DNA of 64,000 nucleotides from an uncultured Winogradskyella sp. (GTDB lineage Bacteria; Bacteroidota; Bacteroidia; Flavobacteriales; Flavobacteriaceae): NCBI RefSeq assembly GCF_947495255.1, contig NZ_CANLYI010000008.1, positions 124,001 to 188,000 of the forward strand, read 5' to 3'. Shown piece by piece: positions 46,373 to 54,039 of this stretch (position 1 is its first letter; each line of letters starts with the position of its first letter). The notes under the pieces were generated by a model. It saw only the letters and a program-made list of their open reading frames with translations, ran no database searches and was not told where the DNA came from. The position numbers and the translations under genes were made by a program.

Positions 46373-46576
46373 CTACCAACACTATATATAATTTATTGCT
46401 AGTTCTAGCCTACTTACATAAATACTTACAGATTTTCTATGTCGTGAGTATTTGTTAAATTAGTCTCTTAACCAAGAACAAAACCTTTATAATTAATACT
46501 TAACTAACATTTATGAAAATCAGAAAACTAAATATTTTTTTTCTAACTGCATATTTCTTATACTTAACGTTACCAC
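46373..46576 (+). repeat. Cassette-type spacer 5
   Basis: Left arm CTACCAAC (46373-46380) then ACTATATATAATTTATTGCTAGTTCTAGCC; core TATTTGTTAAATTAG; right arm GTTACCAC (46569-46576). The right arm pairs with GTAGTAAC after the lipoprotein gene (7 of 8). Confidence 0.65.
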
Positions 46577-46642
46577 ACATAAAAAAACAAGAAAATGGCA
46601 TAGTAATTGAATTAATAAAGAAAACCAGAAAAGACCCTATCT

Positions 46643-47128
46643 ATGAACAAGTTAAAATTACCAATAACACTTACTTTTTTATTAATTCTTTTTATAGCAT
46701 GTAGTAAAGATGATGAAGATAATTCATATGAAATATATACCATTGAAGATTTAAATTTACTACATAATAATAGCTCTAAAACATGGGAATTAGAAGCCTA
46801 CTATCAGAACTACGATAATTGGATAAGCGATCAAAATGATTGTTTTATTGATGATAGCTACATTTTTCAAACAGATAGTGCGATAGAAGTAATTAGTGGA
46901 AATGAAAATTGTTATTATGGTACTTCAGAAATTGCGGAAGCAAGCTATGCTTTCTATGAAGAACAAGGAGAGGTTTGGTTGACTATGATTAGGGGAGAAA
47001 TAACAGATAATACGGTTAGTAGTACATCGTTTTCATTAAAATTAATAGAGTTAACAGAAGATAAAATGGTATTTGCTACTGGAAATAAAAGCAATTATAA
47101 AAAAGCTTTAATTTTCGTAAAAAACTAA
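46643..47128 (+). CDS. Lipoprotein of unknown function (lipocalin-like)
   Basis: 161 residues. Lipoprotein signal ILFIACSKD (Cys near residue 20), then Asp/Glu-rich, beta-strand-forming sequence with two further cysteines (NDCFIDD, NENCYYG) that may form a disulfide. The pattern of a small lipid-anchored beta-barrel of the lipocalin-like type seen in Bacteroidota is suggested (KTWELEAYYQN..., KMVFATGNKSNYKKALIFVK), without a firm family match. It is the only gene in its unit. Confidence 0.7.
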   Translation: MNKLKLPITLTFLLILFIACSKDDEDNSYEIYTIEDLNLLHNNSSKTWELEAYYQNYDNWISDQNDCFIDDSYIFQTDSAIEVISGNENCYYGTSEIAEASYAFYEEQGEVWLTMIRGEITDNTVSSTSFSLKLIELTEDKMVFATGNKSNYKKALIFVKN

Positions 47129-47135
47129 AAACCTG

Positions 47136-47152
47136 TAGTAACACGTTGTAAG
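47136..47152 (+). repeat. Minimal spacer: left and right arms fused
   Basis: GTAGTAAC (47136-47143) runs straight into ACGTTGTAAG (47143-47152). The whole core seen in other spacers is absent. The first arm pairs with the start of the preceding unit; the second opens the following one. Confidence 0.65.
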
Positions 47153-47169
47153 TAATTTAAAATCAGTAG

Positions 47170-47649
47170 ATGTCGAGAAGAAAAGGAATTATATTAATCG
47201 CTGTATTTATGATTATAATCATTACAGTAATAAACTTAATTGGAAATAAATTTAGCTCTGAATCAAATAAAAAAACTAATGAATATTTCGAGAATCTTGA
47301 TTTAAAAGTAACTGGTGTCATTTGCGGAATTGAAAAACAAACTGATACTTATAAATTTCTTATTACATTAAAAAAAGTTAATTCTAATTATAAAGACTAT
47401 TTAAAACCAAGTTCTTTAGGAGCATATTTTTGCATAACAAAGGGTGATTTAGCAATTTTTGCAGACCATTCTGACCGTTACAAAATTGGAGATTCAATAA
47501 TAATAGGAGAAAATAAAACCGATTTAATAAAGTGCGTGTCTAAAGATGGAAAAGTAAAATTTATAAAAAAAAGAAAGAACGCAATGCTCTATACTATTGT
47601 TAAACCAAACAAGAGAATGGACGAATTAATTAAGATGGGTTGCGAATAA
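47170..47649 (+). CDS. Single-pass membrane protein of unknown function
   Basis: 159 residues. One N-terminal membrane helix (about 6-26, GIILIAVFMIIIITVINLIG) and a soluble remainder expected outside the inner membrane. That part contains a beta-rich segment (LDLKVTGVICGIEKQTDTYKF; YKIGDSIIIGENKTDLIKC) reminiscent of small OB-like folds and three cysteines. No named family recognised. Its unit has a right arm in front but lacks a normal left arm behind, the spacer core starting only a few bases after the stop. Confidence 0.65.
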   Translation: MSRRKGIILIAVFMIIIITVINLIGNKFSSESNKKTNEYFENLDLKVTGVICGIEKQTDTYKFLITLKKVNSNYKDYLKPSSLGAYFCITKGDLAIFADHSDRYKIGDSIIIGENKTDLIKCVSKDGKVKFIKKRKNAMLYTIVKPNKRMDELIKMGCE

Positions 47650-47654
47650 AAACG

Positions 47655-47790
47655 AATTGCTACTTCTAGCCTACTTACAAAAGTGCTCTCAGATTTTCTA
47701 TTCGGTTTTTATTTGCTAAATTACGTACTAAACCACACAACACCCAAGCGCAGCAAACAAACAAAGTAAACCATATACAAACGCGTGGAC
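47655..47790 (+). repeat. Cassette-type spacer 6 without left arm
   Basis: Begins directly with AATTGCTACTTCTAGCC. The core TTTATTTGCTAAATTAC and the module AACACCCAAGCGCAGCAAAC follow; it ends ATATACAAACGCGTGG. Confidence 0.65.
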
Positions 47791-47806
47791 ACAAAAAAAC
47801 AATAAA

Positions 47807-48142
47807 TTGCCTAATAAACAAACACCATCTAAAACACCCAGAGAAACAGAACAGCAACCAAAGTCTAAACGCATACGTAAACCAGCTACAGAAGCACAAT
47901 TAAACAATCCGTTTCATGGTGTAAAACTAAAACAGGTTTTAGAGCGTTTGGTTGCACATTACGGTTGGGCGTATTTGGGAGAACGTACTAATCTTCGCTG
48001 TTTTATCTACAACCCTACCATGAAATCTAGTCTTGGTTTTTTAAGAAGAACAACGTGGGCAAGAGAGCATGTTGAGGACCTTTATTTAGATATGCTAGAC
48101 GACATAGAACATCAAAAAAAAGATAAAAAAGAAGCGGAATAG
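47807..48142 (+). CDS. VF530-family small DNA-binding protein
   Basis: About 111 residues. The segment NNPFHGVKLKQVLERLVAHYGWAYLGERTNLRCFIYNPTMKSSLGFLRRTTWAREHVEDLYL (given in pieces of the family: NNPFHG, LVAHYGW, NPTMKSSLGFLRRT, WAR..VE.LYL) is the VF530/DUF2132 domain. That fold is found in small proteins reported to bind DNA. No ATG precedes the domain in frame; a TTG at 47807 is the first usable start and gives a basic, proline-rich N-terminus. The frame stays open back to 47732 without another start. Confidence 0.8.
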   Translation: MPNKQTPSKTPRETEQQPKSKRIRKPATEAQLNNPFHGVKLKQVLERLVAHYGWAYLGERTNLRCFIYNPTMKSSLGFLRRTTWAREHVEDLYLDMLDDIEHQKKDKKEAE

Positions 48143-48181
48143 AACCAATTATGGATACAAATAAGAACCTATTGGCTAATA

Positions 48182-48206
48182 AACAAACGTAATCGCGTTG
48201 TAAACA
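48182..48206 (+). repeat. Isolated cassette right arm
   Basis: AAACGTAATCGCGTTGTAAAC resembles right arms of the other spacers (ACGCGTTGTAAG type). It faces a minus-strand block (TetR, SDR, amine oxidase) that ends at another left arm near 50955. Confidence 0.45.
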
Positions 48207-48212
48207 ATTTGG

Positions 48213-48794
48213 TCAACTCAACAATGACAAGGCTATTGTAATAGCATCGACTGACTCTTTTTTATCCGGACGTGTTTTCGAAACAACTCTAATACCATTA
48301 TACAAGGTGTAAAATAGCGTTGCAATAGACTTTAAATTGTGTGTTGTTTTTAATTGACCGCTTTCTTTACCTTTTTTAAGATACTCATAGAATACCTTCT
48401 CAAAATCTTGTTTGTTTTTTTCTAAAATGATTAAAAGACTGTCATCATTAGGAAGAAGTTCCGTTATCGTATTGACAACAAAACAACCTTTGTTATCCTT
48501 ATCCAGTATATCTTCTTTAATAGCATTATCAAAAAGTTCTGAAAACCCAACCTTTACATTCGGTCTATTTTCAAAAAATTTAATGACGCCTTCAAGATTT
48601 GTCTTACGGTAAAGTTCAAAAGATTTTTTAAAAAGTTGGTCTTTACCACCAAAGGTATCGTAAAGACTAGCCCTATTAATCCCCAAACAAGTAACCAAAT
48701 CTTGAACAGATGTTGCTGAATAGCCTTGTTTCCAAAACAAATGCATTGCTTTGGTTAAGACCTCATGTTCATCAAATAATTTTACTCTTGGCAT
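48213..48794 (-). CDS. TetR/AcrR family repressor of the neighbouring SDR gene
   Basis: 193 residues starting MPRVKLFDEHEVL; the upstream in-frame ATG would include promoter sequence. N-terminal helix-turn-helix YSATSVQDLVTCLGINRASLYDTFGGKDQLF is textbook TetR. The C-terminal ligand domain fits the group that controls short-chain dehydrogenases. Three matching operator-like sites (one before this gene, two before the SDR gene) indicate that it represses both itself and the SDR. A hairpin lies between its promoter and start. Confidence 0.9.
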   Translation of the reverse strand: MPRVKLFDEHEVLTKAMHLFWKQGYSATSVQDLVTCLGINRASLYDTFGGKDQLFKKSFELYRKTNLEGVIKFFENRPNVKVGFSELFDNAIKEDILDKDNKGCFVVNTITELLPNDDSLLIILEKNKQDFEKVFYEYLKKGKESGQLKTTHNLKSIATLFYTLYNGIRVVSKTRPDKKESVDAITIALSLLS

Positions 48795-48805
48795 ATTATA
48801 AAAAA

Positions 48806-48829
48806 TGTGGAAGCGTTTATGCTTCCACA
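48806..48829 (-). terminator. Hairpin between the SDR and TetR genes
   Basis: Perfect 9-bp stem TGTGGAAGC / GCTTCCACA, followed by T6 on the minus strand. It can end SDR transcripts about 45 bases after the stop. Because it overlaps the expected transcription start of the TetR gene, it would also form the 5' end of that mRNA. Confidence 0.7.
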
Positions 48830-48859
48830 AATGTAATTTATTGGAACTATCATTCCAAA
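48828..48859 (-). promoter_or_regulatory. TetR gene promoter with operator
   Basis: Minus strand: TTTG, 20 bases, TACATTTG (plus 48828-48835 and 48856-48859). TTGGAA-CTATCA-TTCCAA (48841-48858) is an inverted repeat overlapping the -33 box, and nearly the same sequence occurs twice before the SDR gene. Confidence 0.7.
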
Positions 48860-48873
48860 TATGGATAAAAAAA

Positions 48874-49629
48874 CTAAATCAAAAGTGGATTAATAATTAT
48901 ACCGCCATCAATGTTGTATTCACCACCTGTAATAAACGAAGCATCATCAGAGGCTAAAAACGTAACCAGTTTAGCAATATCTTCTGGTTGTCCAAAACGT
49001 TTTAAAGGAATACGATTTTGCATAGCTTGGGCAAAACCATTCAATTGGTCTTCTTCCATGCCTGTTTTTCCAAAAATTGGTGTTGAAACTGGACCAGGAT
49101 TTACGGAGTTCACACGAATCTTTCTTGGCGCCAATTCCGTTGCCGCAGTCCGTGTAAAAGAATTTAAAGCCGCTTTTGATGCCGCATAAACTGCTGTATT
49201 TGGCATTCCTGTATAGGCGTTTACAGATGACAAGTTGATAATTGAGGCACCATCATTTAATATCGGCAGAAATTTCTCAGTCGTAAAAAATGCACCTTTA
49301 AAATTAATAGCCATTTGGTGGTCAAACATATTTTCACTTATTTGCCCTATAGGTGCAGGCTGAAAAATCCCAGCATTTACGAATAACACATCAACTTTAC
49401 CAAATTCTGCTTTTACTTGTGCTACCAAATCTTCTATTGCAGAAATATGTTTAACATCTGCAACGATACCTTTTACACCAAGTTCTTGAGCTGCTGCCTC
49501 AACTCTATCTGAATTTCTTCCTGTGATGACAACAGTGGCACCTTCACTCTTTAATGCTTTGGCAGATGCATAACCAATACCGCTATTACCACCAGTAACT
49601 ACAGCAACTTTTCCATTTAATTTACTCAT
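48874..49629 (-). CDS. Short-chain dehydrogenase/reductase
   Basis: 251 residues starting MSKLNGKVAVVTGG; an earlier in-frame ATG would translate the operator region. Classical SDR: cofactor motif TGGNSGIG (12-19), NNAG-like VNAG (84-87), catalytic S134, Y148 and K152 (YAASK), and C-terminal GGEYNIDGG. It reduces or oxidises a small carbonyl/alcohol with NAD(P)(H). It is controlled by the adjacent TetR through two operators, so a reactive or xenobiotic carbonyl is a likely inducer. Confidence 0.9.
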   Translation of the reverse strand: MSKLNGKVAVVTGGNSGIGYASAKALKSEGATVVITGRNSDRVEAAAQELGVKGIVADVKHISAIEDLVAQVKAEFGKVDVLFVNAGIFQPAPIGQISENMFDHQMAINFKGAFFTTEKFLPILNDGASIINLSSVNAYTGMPNTAVYAASKAALNSFTRTAATELAPRKIRVNSVNPGPVSTPIFGKTGMEEDQLNGFAQAMQNRIPLKRFGQPEDIAKLVTFLASDDASFITGGEYNIDGGIIINPLLI

Positions 49630-49658
49630 TATTTTTATGTTTTTATTCATTAATAATA

Positions 49659-49713
49659 CTGGAACAATCATTCCGAATGCAAACATACAAATAACAGAAC
49701 GTACATTCCAAAT
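49659..49713 (-). promoter_or_regulatory. SDR promoter flanked by two TetR-type operators
   Basis: Minus strand TTTG (plus 49709-49712), 21 bases, TATGTTTG (plus 49680-49687). Operator copies: CTGGAACAATCATTCCGAAT (49659-49678) just after the -7 box and AGAACGTACATTCCAAAT (49696-49713) over the -33 box. Both match the site in front of the TetR gene. Confidence 0.7.
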
Positions 49714-49826
49714 AAAACTAAAAGTTTAGCAAAAAAATAAAATAGGTGTTAAAAGGGCATATAGAAAATGACTATTAAAAATTATTTAAGCAACTTTGGT
49801 ACGCTTACAAAATCAACTTCTATCGC

Positions 49827-50882
49827 TTAAAAACTATGTTTTAATTGGTCCACAATTTCATTGCCTCTATAAATGGCACCTTCCATATAACCACCATAGC
49901 TTGGTGACGTTTCAGAACCTGCAATTATAAATTTACCATTTAAATACTCTTGTTGATATACAGGATGGCCATTGTTGGCATGCGGATTTAGAAAGCTAGG
50001 AGTCGCTGATTGTAACAAGTTTTCTTGGCTCCAAACTTTTTCTTCATAAGAAAGATAGTTTTTTCCGGCTTCACCAAAGAATTTAAAAAGTTGCGCCTTT
50101 ATGTTTTCTTCTCTGTACGCTTTGCTTTCGTTAGCTAAACCTGCGTTTAAAAAGCCCATTAATGCAAAATGAGTATTCTCAAAATCAGAATGGTCATAGA
50201 GTTCTGTAAAAGGACCTACATTACTAAAACCAATGCCAGACAAGCCTTTTTCTTTCCAAAAAGGCGTTTTATAAACCAATGCAAACTTAATGGAGTCTTT
50301 CATCCAAGTATGTGTGTTATTGGCAATCTCTAAAAGATTAGCATCTAATGGCGCAGAAAAAGCAACCGTATGCACTAAGAGTTGTGGTGGCAGTGTAGAA
50401 ATAACTAGATCTGCAGTAAAGGTTGCAGTTTCTGTGCGTACATCTACTGAATTTTTGTTAGCATCAATGCGCACAACCTTCTGGTTGAGTTGCAATTCAT
50501 CTCCTGAAAAATCCTGAGACAGTTTTTCTAAAATAGTTGCAGTGCCGCCAACAATTCTATAACTAATATCCTGGTTTCTTGGTAATTGAAAACGTTCTGG
50601 CATAGTGGTATTTGCAGCTTCATATAAAGCATCACCTGTCATGTTTTGCTCATATAAAGAAATTTGTAGTGCAGCACATAATTTGATTAGTGCTTCATTG
50701 TATCTCCAGAGCCAAGTGGCACCTAATTCTACTTTTGTATGATTACTGTCTTTGGTGAAAATTCTGCCACCAATTCTAGTATTCGCTTCTAGAATTTGAA
50801 TAGAAAAGCCTTCCTTTTTTAATTTATATCCTAAATACAAACCTGAAAGTCCACCGCCAATAATTATTACTTTTTTCTTCAT
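49827..50882 (-). CDS. FAD-dependent amine oxidase family protein
   Basis: 351 residues. N-terminal dinucleotide-binding motif VIIIGGGLSGLYLGYKLKKEG and the amine-oxidase signature EANTRIGGRIFT (about 34-45). A C-terminal FAD-contact region GSETSPSYGGYMEGAIYRG fits monoamine/polyamine oxidases. It is shorter than eukaryotic MAOs (about 450-520) but in range for bacterial members. It lies upstream of the SDR on the same strand, separated by the SDR promoter, so it has its own transcription unit. Substrate unknown. Confidence 0.85.
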   Translation of the reverse strand: MKKKVIIIGGGLSGLYLGYKLKKEGFSIQILEANTRIGGRIFTKDSNHTKVELGATWLWRYNEALIKLCAALQISLYEQNMTGDALYEAANTTMPERFQLPRNQDISYRIVGGTATILEKLSQDFSGDELQLNQKVVRIDANKNSVDVRTETATFTADLVISTLPPQLLVHTVAFSAPLDANLLEIANNTHTWMKDSIKFALVYKTPFWKEKGLSGIGFSNVGPFTELYDHSDFENTHFALMGFLNAGLANESKAYREENIKAQLFKFFGEAGKNYLSYEEKVWSQENLLQSATPSFLNPHANNGHPVYQQEYLNGKFIIAGSETSPSYGGYMEGAIYRGNEIVDQLKHSF

Positions 50883-50954
50883 TAGGTCAAAGATAACTAA
50901 GATAGCATAGAAAATAATGTTTGAGAAAAGCCATTAAATTGACGAAAGTGAAAA

Positions 50955-51078
50955 CTATAACATCGTCCATAAGTAATGGATGGCTTCTCGCCTATTTGCA
51001 AAATCCTTATAGTTTTTCTATTCGGTTTTTATTTGCTAAATTAGGTAATTAAACCACGTCAATACACATCAACGTTAG
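50955..51078 (+). repeat. Cassette-type spacer 7
   Basis: Left arm CTATAAC (50955-50961); GGCTTCTCGCCTATTTGC; core TTCGGTTTTTATTTGCTAAATTAGG; right arm AATACACATCAACGTTAG ending 51078. GTTAG pairs with CTAAC after the next gene. Confidence 0.7.
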
Positions 51079-51087
51079 TTCTAATTT

Positions 51088-51546
51088 ATGAGAAAAGCCG
51101 GAAATATTATTTTGATTTGTGTTCTGATATTTTTGGTTGGTTTGTTCGTTCATCCTAAAAAAGTCATATACATACCAAAAATAATGGGGAAAGTAGTTGA
51201 CCAAAACGGAAACCCAATCCAAAACGCAACAGTCGCGCGCATTGAGAAAAATGAAATAAAAAATAAGGAATTTGGATATTATCAAGACGAGGAATTCAAA
51301 TCACAAATCATTAAGACTGACATAAATGGGAATTTTGTGCTTACCGAAAAATCTGAAATTAATTGGTTGCATACACCTATTGATTTGCCATTTGTTTGGT
51401 GTTATGCAAATTTTGAGGTTTCAAAAGAAGGATATGAAACTTATAAAACTGGATATAATGCAGAGAAAAATAGTAAATTCAATGAAAACCTAAATGGCTG
51501 TAAAGACATTGAATTTAATCCAAGAATAGAATTAAAAAAACTATAG
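51088..51546 (+). CDS. Membrane-anchored carboxypeptidase-regulatory-like domain protein
   Basis: 152 residues. N-terminal membrane helix (about 5-22) without a lipobox, then a CarboxypepD_reg-like beta-sandwich starting MGKVVDQNGNPIQNATV and continuing TDINGNFVLTEKSE and VSKEGYETYKTGY. The fold is used in Bacteroidota surface proteins for binding or as a spacer. Two cysteines (VWCYANF, NGCKDIEF) could form a disulfide outside the cell. It is the only gene of its unit; the stop codon lies one base before the left arm of the next spacer. Confidence 0.72.
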   Translation: MRKAGNIILICVLIFLVGLFVHPKKVIYIPKIMGKVVDQNGNPIQNATVARIEKNEIKNKEFGYYQDEEFKSQIIKTDINGNFVLTEKSEINWLHTPIDLPFVWCYANFEVSKEGYETYKTGYNAEKNSKFNENLNGCKDIEFNPRIELKKL

Positions 51547-51685
51547 CTAACATAGTATATAAAAAATTGCTAGTTTTAGCTTAACCAATGTGAGTTACAA
51601 TGTTTACTTGCATCGATTTTCCTTCGAACACGCAACACCCGAGCGCAGCGAACAGACGAAGTAAATCTTATACAAAACCGTAAGC
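51547..51685 (+). repeat. Cassette-type spacer 8
   Basis: Left arm CTAAC then ATAGTATATAAAAAATTGCTAGTTTTAGC; the usual promoter-like core is replaced; module AACACCCGAGCGCAGCGAAC (from 51634); right arm TTATACAAAACCGTAAGC ending 51685. Confidence 0.7.
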
Positions 51686-51707
51686 AACCTAAAAAACTAA
51701 CCTATTA

Positions 51708-52214
51708 ATGAACTACTATTTCGATACAGAAGATGGTCCAACAAGAGAAACATCACACCCGAATTTTGTTAGCGCTATGACTTCTGAGTTTTATTATGAT
51801 TGTACAGATGAATTTTCACCTTTTGGAAATGACGATGGAGCAGATTTATTATACAACCTTGAGGATTGGTATCGTGAAAAAAGACTTATTCGGAATACAG
51901 CAAAGTGGATGTTTAATCAAATTGACGAAATGGGATTTGAATATAAAAGTAAAGACTGCTCTGAATTAATGGATTTGAAGACAATTAATGAAATTCAAGA
52001 AAAAGATAACTACTTAATTTTATCAATGGACAATTCTATAATAGCTACTGGATTTGGACAAATTAAAATCACTGGTAAAATTGATACTAAAATAAAATTC
52101 TTGACTTTAAAAGCTCTCGACAGACAAATATTGGTAAATAGTGAAGACAGAAACAGGGTAGATTATATAAGTCGAATGGAAAAAATGAAATTAGATTTAT
52201 CAAATTTTGAATAA
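51708..52214 (+). CDS. Uncharacterised protein (weak resemblance to YfeS-type)
   Basis: 168 residues, soluble and acidic. The N-terminal part holds EFYYDCTDEFSPFGNDDGADLLYNLEDWYRE. The SPFGNDDGAD stretch is reminiscent of E. coli YfeS-like proteins of unknown function, but this is from memory and weak. The C-terminal half is beta-rich and ends in a helix. No signal peptide. Its unit is bounded by GTAAGC before and GCTTAC after. Confidence 0.6.
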   Translation: MNYYFDTEDGPTRETSHPNFVSAMTSEFYYDCTDEFSPFGNDDGADLLYNLEDWYREKRLIRNTAKWMFNQIDEMGFEYKSKDCSELMDLKTINEIQEKDNYLILSMDNSIIATGFGQIKITGKIDTKIKFLTLKALDRQILVNSEDRNRVDYISRMEKMKLDLSNFE

Positions 52215-52220
52215 AAAATA

Positions 52221-52381
52221 GCTTACAACACTGTGTATAGTTAATTGCTTCATTGAGCTTACTTGCGCATATTCCATCGGAATATTCACAGGTTCTTAAA
52301 TGTTTGCTAACTTAGTGGCGCAACTACGTAACACTCGAGCGCAGCGAACAGACGAAGTAAAACATACACCAACGTTAGCAG
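52221..52381 (+). repeat. Cassette-type spacer 9 (most complete copy)
   Basis: Left: GCTTACAAC-ACT-GTGTAT (52221-52238); hairpin ATATTCC-ATC-GGAATAT; core TGTTTGCTAACTTAG; module AACACTCGAGCGCAGCGAAC; right: ATACAC-CAAC-GTTAGCAG (52364-52381). GTGTAT and ATACAC pair, with short unpaired spacers next to the outer arms, like an attC fold. Confidence 0.75.
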
Positions 52382-52421
52382 CAACCCTCCATAACACTTG
52401 AAACTATCCGAATACTTAAAA

Positions 52422-52901
52422 ATGACTAGTCGTAAAAACATAGTACTGAATAACAAAACAAACATAATTTACGGTGTAAGTTTAGCATTGCTTTTAATTC
52501 TTCTTAAATGGTTAGAACTTCGATTTATTATTTTTAATCATTCGTATGAAATATATAGCGGTGCAATTGCAGTTATTTTTACGGCATTGGGTATTTGGCT
52601 AGCTTTAAAACTTTCAAAACCGAAAACACAAACGGTTATAGTTGAAAAACAAGTATATATTAAACGTAAAGAAAATTTTGTCATAAACACATCGCTTATT
52701 GCTGAACTGCAACTCAGCAAACGGGAATTAGAAGTATTAAATTTATTGGCACAAGGACACAGTAATCAGGAAATCGCATCACAGCTTTTTGTTTCACTAA
52801 GCACAATAAAAGCGCACAATCAAAATCTTTTTAAAAAATTAGACGCGAAAAGGCGAATACAGGCAGTAGAAATGGCTAGAAAGCTAAATATCATTGCATA
52901 A
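52422..52901 (+). CDS. Membrane-anchored LuxR-type HTH regulator
   Basis: 159 residues from the ATG at 52422 (a TTG 24 bases upstream is an alternative). Two membrane helices (about 13-30 and 42-62), a short linker, then a LuxR helix-turn-helix (LSKRELEVLNLLAQGHSNQEIASQLFVSLSTIKAHNQNLFKKL). Membrane-bound LuxR regulators of this layout are common in Bacteroidota in front of a DUF4199 gene, as here. It likely controls the two following genes. The signal is unknown. Confidence 0.85.
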   Translation: MTSRKNIVLNNKTNIIYGVSLALLLILLKWLELRFIIFNHSYEIYSGAIAVIFTALGIWLALKLSKPKTQTVIVEKQVYIKRKENFVINTSLIAELQLSKRELEVLNLLAQGHSNQEIASQLFVSLSTIKAHNQNLFKKLDAKRRIQAVEMARKLNIIA

Positions 52902-53011
52902 AGACTAATACTTTAGTATAAAATTGGGTGTTTAACCAAAAAAATAGCCGAAAGTATAACCGAAAAAATACTTGCATTCGACACCTTTACACAAATAAAA
53001 AATAAATTAAA

Positions 53012-53545
53012 ATGCGAAAAAATAGTCTCATTTACGGACTTATTGCAGGCGTTATCGTTTCGATTATAATGCTTATTTCTATGAATTATTATAGCCATTG
53101 TGAGGGCAATGTGGATTGGAACACAAGTATGCTTATCGGTTATGCATCAATGCTCATAGCCTTTTCGTTGGTTTTTGTCGGCATCCGCAATTATCGTGAC
53201 AAGTTTAATAGCGGTGTAATTACTTTTGGGCAAGCATTTAAAATTGGCATTCTGATAGTGTTGATAGCTTCTACAATTTATGTTATTTCGTGGCTCATTT
53301 TCTACTTTTTCTTCATTCCCGATTTTATGGATAAATATGGTGCACAAGAACTTGCAATGATGAAAATAAACGGGGCAACTGCTCTGGAAATAGAAAATAA
53401 GACAAAAGAAATAGCGGACTTTTCCAAAATGTATAAAAATCCGTTCTTCAATGCAATGATGACTTATGCAGAAATTCTACCTGTAGGATTAATGATAACC
53501 CTCATCAGTTCATTAATTTTAAAAAGAAAAACAATTAAAAACTAA
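53012..53545 (+). CDS. DUF4199 family membrane protein
   Basis: 177 residues with four membrane helices (about 7-25, 40-58, 75-100, 153-172). The conserved DUF4199 middle is GVITFGQAFKIGILIVLIASTIYVISW, with a soluble helical loop (about 105-150) between helices 3 and 4. Function unknown; widespread in Bacteroidota inner membranes. It lies between the LuxR regulator and a VOC protein, only 5 bases before the latter, so the two are co-transcribed. Confidence 0.85.
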   Translation: MRKNSLIYGLIAGVIVSIIMLISMNYYSHCEGNVDWNTSMLIGYASMLIAFSLVFVGIRNYRDKFNSGVITFGQAFKIGILIVLIASTIYVISWLIFYFFFIPDFMDKYGAQELAMMKINGATALEIENKTKEIADFSKMYKNPFFNAMMTYAEILPVGLMITLISSLILKRKTIKN

Positions 53546-53550
53546 GCCAT

Positions 53551-53922
53551 ATGAAATTAGGAGCATTCTCTATTAGTCTTACAGTAAAAGACATTCATAA
53601 ATCAAAGGAATTTTATGAAAAATTAGGTTTTACTTACAAGGGAGGGAACATAGACGAAAATTGGATTGTCTTGAAAAATGACAATGCCGTTATTGGACTT
53701 TTTCAAGGAATGTTTGAAAAAAATATTATCACCTTTAATCCAGGTTGGGATGGCAATGCACAAAATTTGGAGGAATTTGACGATGTAAGGCAAATCCAAA
53801 CAAATCTTAAAAGTAGCGGTGTAACTTTAACCCGAGAAGCAGACAAATCAACATCGGGACCTGAATATATCACATTGACCGACCCTGATGGAAATGATAT
53901 ACTTATAGACCAACATCGTTAA
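53551..53922 (+). CDS. VOC (glyoxalase/bleomycin-resistance) family protein
   Basis: 123 residues, two beta-alpha-beta-beta-beta modules. First: LGAFSISLTVKDIHKSKEFYEKLGFTY. Second: VRQIQTNLKSSGVTLTREAD followed by SGPEYITLTDPDGNDILIDQH. A metal-binding glutamate/histidine pattern is only partly kept. VOC proteins bind or isomerise small molecules or sequester drugs. It is co-transcribed with DUF4199. The spacer arm CTGCTAA follows 16 bases after the stop. Confidence 0.88.
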   Translation: MKLGAFSISLTVKDIHKSKEFYEKLGFTYKGGNIDENWIVLKNDNAVIGLFQGMFEKNIITFNPGWDGNAQNLEEFDDVRQIQTNLKSSGVTLTREADKSTSGPEYITLTDPDGNDILIDQHR

Positions 53923-53937
53923 GAGCAAAAAGGGCAA

Positions 53938-54030
53938 CTGCTAATAATGTATCTAAGAAATAGCAGTTAAGAGTTAAAAAAAAACAGCATATTTATTTGC
54001 TACTTCTCACATACAAACACATTAGCTTAC
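53938..54030 (+). repeat. Cassette-type spacer 10 (short)
   Basis: Left arm CTGCTAATAATGTAT (53938-), core reduced to TATTTATTTGCTAC, right arm ACATACAAACACATTAGCTTAC. CTGCTAA is the exact complement of TTAGCAG before the LuxR/DUF4199/VOC unit (52375-52381). Confidence 0.7.
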
Positions 54031-54039
54031 ATAACCAAA

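Noticed and set aside
46513-46704. 63-codon open frame before the lipoprotein gene
   Set aside because: It straddles the right arm of a spacer (GTTACCAC at 46569), overlaps the real lipoprotein start and has no family character.
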